A stretch of 64,000 nucleotides of DNA, taken from NCBI RefSeq assembly GCF_002878395.1, contig NW_025892689.1, positions 43,695-107,694 of the forward strand. The letters are read 5' to 3'. Origin of the DNA: Capsicum annuum (taxonomy: Eukaryota; Streptophyta; Magnoliopsida; Solanales; Solanaceae). The notes beneath the pieces are model-generated. The model worked only from the letters and a program-made list of their open reading frames with translations, did not search any database and was not told the DNA's origin. Position numbers and translations under genes: made by a program. Each line of letters opens with the position of its first letter. Positions within the stretch are counted from its first letter, which is position 1. Positions 60,008 through 64,000 of the stretch are shown here, one piece after another.

Positions 60008-62420
60008 TGTAACGCCCCAGAAAATGGGTCCCGGAGCGTCACACGGTGCTTGAGGCTACGAATAGCCCCAAGCTAACCCTTTGAGCCATTTTCATTTAGT
60101 TCAATACAAATCAATGGGGTTTCCATAAATAACCCTCAAATATCAACAGAGTAATCATCATCCAAGAATAAAAGAATTTCAGAAAGATAACAAAATACGA
60201 CTTATTAGTCAACTCCCAACATCTATACTGGTCTGACAAGCCTCTAAGAAAATCAATAAAACCAGTGAGCCATTGAGACATGCCCCAACTGACTCATACT
60301 CAGTTATCAAATATAAATAATTTTGTGAAACCAACATCATACATCACGTCCTCGGAACATAAGGACTCACCGCAACAGAGGATGTATGACAGCGTGCCCG
60401 AAGAATCACTGTCGAACTTGGAACTGAGCACCTGAACCTACATTTTGAGAAAATATAGCCCACATCCGAAGATGTGGGCCAGTACCATGGAAAGGAACCG
60501 AGTATATAGGGGTGTATGCAGTTGTATAAACATCATCATCATAAATATTTATAAGAAATATGTAGGATGTATGAAAGACTCACATATCCCAAACAAAATC
60601 ATCATAATTATGAGAGGATAAAATAAGTACAATAACACATATGAGTCATCATATAATTTGTCAATCACTTTCAGTTCATCAAGAATATAAATTCTCATAA
60701 TGTAAATATCATTTAAATCTTTCGAAAGAATAACTTTCACAATTCCACTTTCAAATCACTTCACCATTCACCATAGACCCAAGGAAATACACCCACACTG
60801 GGAGATCCTATAACCGACATAAACCATGTGAGCTACATAGAGTCCAATGTACAACCCACGTTGGGGAGATCCGTCCCATCCTTGCCATCGGAGTAGGACT
60901 ATCGATATCAAATCCACACAAACTAGTGATCACTATATAAATCAGCCTCATGCTCACTCCTATGGGGGCACGTAGTTCTAGGGAAGTAAGGTCGCTTTAT
61001 AGCTCCCACTCGGTGCTAAAGATTTCTCTCAGACTTAGCTCAGATCATTTCAAAGAGAATCCACAACAAAACAATTTCAGTAATATATAAATATACATCG
61101 GGAGCCATCATGCATCCTATCTATCAAAATCAACCACGTTGTGGATTTCTTTCACACTTGAGTTCAAAATAACTCCATTAAGACCAAAAGGTCAAATCAT
61201 TCAAAATATCTCAAATATTCAACATCAACGTGCTTATAACACACACTTTCTCAAAAACACAATTTCCAATGGGGATTCACGACCCAAATATCAAAATCAT
61301 GATAAATATTGTTCAAGATTAATGCTTTATATCTCTACACATGTAAATTCATCTTTCAAAATCATAAACATCAAGATTTCATAATAATCATCATAAGATA
61401 TGGGTTCATGCTTCAAACTCGTAAAAATCAAATAAAAATCATGCCTTTGTAAAGAAAATTACTTTTGGACACAAGAACGAAAGAGAGTTCTTGTTGAAAA
61501 AACCCACATACCTTGAATGATGAACTTTAGATCGATACTCATTTTTGAGATGCTAATAGTGCCTTTGAATGATGGTTCTTGGAGTTCTTGAACTAGGAAC
61601 TTTGAATCTTGAATAAATTTGCAGAATTAATGGTGAACTTTGGAGGTTCTTGAAATTGGATGTAGGAGCTTAGGGTTTTCTTTTTGAGGGAATTTGATGA
61701 AATATAACATATAATGCTTCTAATAGGCTTTAATATAGGGTTTGGACGGATTTTGGGTGAGGGAGAAATGACCAAAATGCCCCTAAAAATTAAATAATTC
61801 TCGAATCTGTCCTTTGGTGGACTGTTTTGATAGTCTGAAGTAGATCAACCATAATGTTTTACTCCGATATCCAAATTAGATGAAACTAATTTCATTAGAA
61901 AGAGGAATCTCATATCTTTCCGTTGATTTATAGTATCCCACCCAGATCATTGTGTACGAGGAGTTATGATCATTTGAAGTTGACCCAAAAATTTGCTTTT
62001 GATAGGCTGGAGTAGATCGACCATAACCTTTTGCTTCGCTAGACAAATTGGATGAAACTAATTTCATTGGAAAGAGAACTCGTAGAGCTTTACGTTGATA
62101 TATTAGCTAACCCAGATCATTATGTACAAGGAGTTATGATAATTTAAAGTTGGAGCAAAAATACGCCAGGCCTCAGTACTTTTTCCTGCATGTTTTACTG
62201 TTCACTACTATTGACGGTTCAATCGAAATGTTCATAACTCATCGCTCGGGTTTCTGTTTTGGATGATCCATATATTGTTGGAAAGCTTATTCGATACTCT
62301 ACGCAATGGTGGGTCATAATCTAAGATATTCCACAAGAAAAATTTATAATTCATTCTAGAAGATAGAACCCAACACGTTTACGCAAAAGATTTCAACAAA
62401 AAATTTCCCAGGGTATTACA
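60008..62420 (-). mobile_element. 3' LTR of element F (family 2-like)
   Basis: On the minus strand it begins TGTAATACCCTGGG at 62420 and ends GGGGCGTTACA at 60008. The terminal part (caccgtgtgacgctccggga, minus) matches the end of C's LTR. Other shared blocks are gtgagtcctta and the tgaaccta-gtgctca segment near 60430. The hairpin array of C is not evident. The left flank is gtcta (60003-60007); the second TSD copy is off the window. Confidence 0.85.
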
Positions 62421-62436
62421 TCATCCCCCCCTGGAA
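62421..62436 (-). other. Polypurine tract of element F
   Basis: On the minus strand it is tttccaggggggatga, directly before TGTAATACCC. Confidence 0.75.
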
Positions 62437-62639
62437 ATATTCATCCTTGAATGACGCTAGACATGCCAAGATTAGATAGGGAATAGAGCATACAACTAAA
62501 ACGATTCGTTAGACTCATCACCACATCGTTTCTCACTCCGAATGCAACATAGAATGCATAAATTAAAGAAACTACAGCTGAACACATAATAAATGTCAGC
62601 TGAATTGCTGCAACTTTTATCAAAAGTGCATGATTTATG

Positions 62640-62925
62640 AAAGAACAGTACCTCCGGCTTGATCGGAGTTCGTGGAAAATAGGTGTGGGTACTTGGATTG
62701 AATATCCTCCTTAGCTTCCCAAGTTTTACCCTCAACAGATTGGTTTCGCCACAACACCTTGACTAAGGGAACTTCTTTGTTCCTTAGTCTTCGGACACTG
62801 AAATCAAGAATCTCAACAGGAATCTCATCAAAAGAAAGATTTTCTTAAATGTCAGCACTCACAGAGGAATCCACTATGACAGCATCGCTAATATGCTTTC
62901 TAAGCATGGAGACATAGAATATTGG
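62640..62925 (-). pseudogene. pol: Element F chromodomain end, on the near side of the gap
   Basis: On the minus strand, VEILDFSVRRLRNKEVPLVK is followed by LWRNQSVEG, WEAKEDIQSKYPHLF and a stop near 62650: a complete chromodomain C-terminus. A TAA upstream (near 62847, and in the duplicate at 63126-63128) separates it from the integrase frame. Bases 62749-62925 are repeated exactly at 63030-63206. Confidence 0.82.
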
Positions 62926-63025
62926 NNNNNNNNNNNNNNNNNNNNNNNNNNNNNNNNNNNNNNNNNNNNNNNNNNNNNNNNNNNNNNNNNNNNNNNNNNN
63001 NNNNNNNNNNNNNNNNNNNNNNNNN
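62926..63025. other. Assembly gap, exactly 100 N
   Basis: A run of 100 undetermined bases, a conventional placeholder for a gap of unknown size. Apparent frames reading through it are artefacts. Confidence 0.98.
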
Positions 63026-63029
63026 GAAA

Positions 63030-63206
63030 CCACAACACCTTGACTAAGGGAACTTCTTTGTTCCTTAGTCTTCGGACACTGAAATCAAGAATCTCAACAG
63101 GAATCTCATCAAAAGAAAGATTTTCTTAAATGTCAGCACTCACAGAGGAATCCACTATGACAGCATCGCTAATATGCTTTCTAAGCATGGAGACATAGAA
63201 TATTGG
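63030..63206. repeat. 177-bp exact duplicate of 62749-62925 across the gap
   Basis: The bases from ccacaacaccttgac to gacatagaatattgg are identical on both sides at an offset of 281. The left copy ends exactly at the Ns; the right copy starts five bases after them (gaaa first, unlike the left flank). This is the pattern of two contig ends that overlap but were not merged. Confidence 0.92.
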
Positions 63207-64000
63207 ATGAACAAAGGACAACTCGAAAGGCAACTCGACTTTATAAGCTACCTTACCAACATGGATAAGAATTTTGTCAGGACCAACATAACGGGGACTA
63301 AGCTTCCCCTTCTTTACGAATCTCTTTGCCCCCCTCATGGGTGAAATTTTTAGATACACTAGGTCATCAACTTCAAACTCAAGGTCTCTCCTTCTAACAT
63401 CCACATATGACTTCAGATGATTCTGCGCAGTTTTCAACCTTTCCCTAATCAACTTAACTTTTTCCATAGCCTCAAATACCAAATCAGGACCAATCACAGC
63501 CGCTTTACCCATCTCGAACCAACCTATGGGTGATCTACATTTCCTCCTATATAAGGCTTCAAATGAAGCCATGCCAATACTAGAGTGGAAACTTTTATTG
63601 TAAGCATACTCTATCAATGGTAAGTGATCATTCCAACTTCCTTTAAAGTCAAGTGCACAAGCTCTCAACATATTCTCTAAGGTCTGGATGGTCTGCTCAG
63701 CTTGACCAACGGTCTGCGGATGAAAAGCAGAACTCAAAAGCACTTGGGTACCAAGACCCTTCTGAAAAGCTTTCCAAAATTGCGAAGTGAACTGAGTAGC
63801 CGTATCTAAAATGATAGACAAGGGAACTCCATGTAGTGTAACTAGCTCTCGGATATACAATCTAGTATAATCATCAGCAGTAGATGAAGTATGAATAGGC
63901 AAGAAATGAGCAGACTTAGTCAACCTATCAACCACAACCCAAATGGAATCATGATGGCATCGAGAAGGAGGTAAACCAATCACGAAGTCCATATTTATCT
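63126..64000 (-). pseudogene. pol: Element F integrase, continuing beyond the window
   Basis: The longest open frame of the window: 288 codons from MDFVIGLPPSRCHHDSIW to SSVSADI, then TAA at 63126-63128. All three catalytic acidic positions are present: Asp in MDFVIG, Asp in IILDTATQF (where the usual SDRG has become LDTA) and Glu in GQAEQTIQTLE. The C-terminal block has LSPRYVGPDKIL, a GPY/F motif with Tyr changed to Asp. The first Met shown is internal to a polyprotein; reading upstream leaves the window at 64000. The altered residues beside the second Asp and the stop before the chromodomain argue that it is not functional. Confidence 0.85.

Noticed and set aside
62845..63129. Frames running through the run of N
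   Set aside because: Undetermined bases cannot support an open frame; the real coding on both sides is the minus-strand pol of F.
1..64000. tRNA, rRNA, organelle-derived DNA or a host protein gene
   Set aside because: I looked for cloverleaf-like segments, rRNA-like conserved blocks and long host-type exons and saw none; tRNA-like matches are only primer sites.

Overview
The window is plant nuclear heterochromatin made almost entirely of LTR retrotransposons, with no recognisable host gene in 64 kb. The coding debris is Ty3/gypsy of the chromovirus (Tekay/Del-like) type: one gag-pol frame, initiator-Met tRNA primer sites (TGGTATCAGAG type), domain order protease, reverse transcriptase, RNase H, integrase, and a C-terminal chromodomain. 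LTRs of 2.2-2.5 kb that open with TGTAATACC or TGTTACATCC, together with AT-rich sequence, suggest a large-genome dicot, most likely Solanaceae (Capsicum or Solanum). The species call is inference.

Left and centre (1-47375) form a stack of insertions resolved by LTR pairs and 5-bp target-site duplications (TSDs). The oldest recognisable target is a minus-strand gypsy pol, element H (2634-3263 and 47208-47375). Into it went L, a minus-strand LARD-like element with very long LTRs and no recognisable coding (3264-47207, TSD tattg). L received A (8087-39557, +, TSD gaaaa/gaaag). A's 5' LTR received S1, now a solo LTR (8916-30993, TSD gttta/attta). S1 received B (10707-29765, +, TSD gagag). B's gag received C (13129-22704, +, degenerate TSD gcgca/gggaa). 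A separate minus-strand element G also entered H; only its 5' LTR (98-2633) and primer site are visible.

The right part (47376-64000) has D (47940-51307, +, related to A, its gag fused by deletion to a 3' LTR remnant), then old unassigned sequence with a very decayed chromovirus pol (about 52.9-53.9 kb), then E (54043-60007 and beyond, minus), interrupted in its protease by F (60008-64000 and beyond, minus). F holds the longest open frame, a 288-codon integrase. A 100-N assembly gap lies in F, flanked by an exact 177-bp duplication that looks like unmerged contig ends.

All gag-pol genes are broken by stops, frameshifts, deletions or lost catalytic residues, and many stops fit C-to-T decay. 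LTR families: family 1 (G, S1, B, E) carries a CGCG-rich module near the U3 start; family 2 (C, F) is distinct, and C carries hairpin tandem repeats; family 3 (A, D) has an expanded microsatellite; L has its own minisatellites. Positions of junctions without TSDs are good to roughly 10-20 bp. Domain assignments rest on motif recognition by eye.
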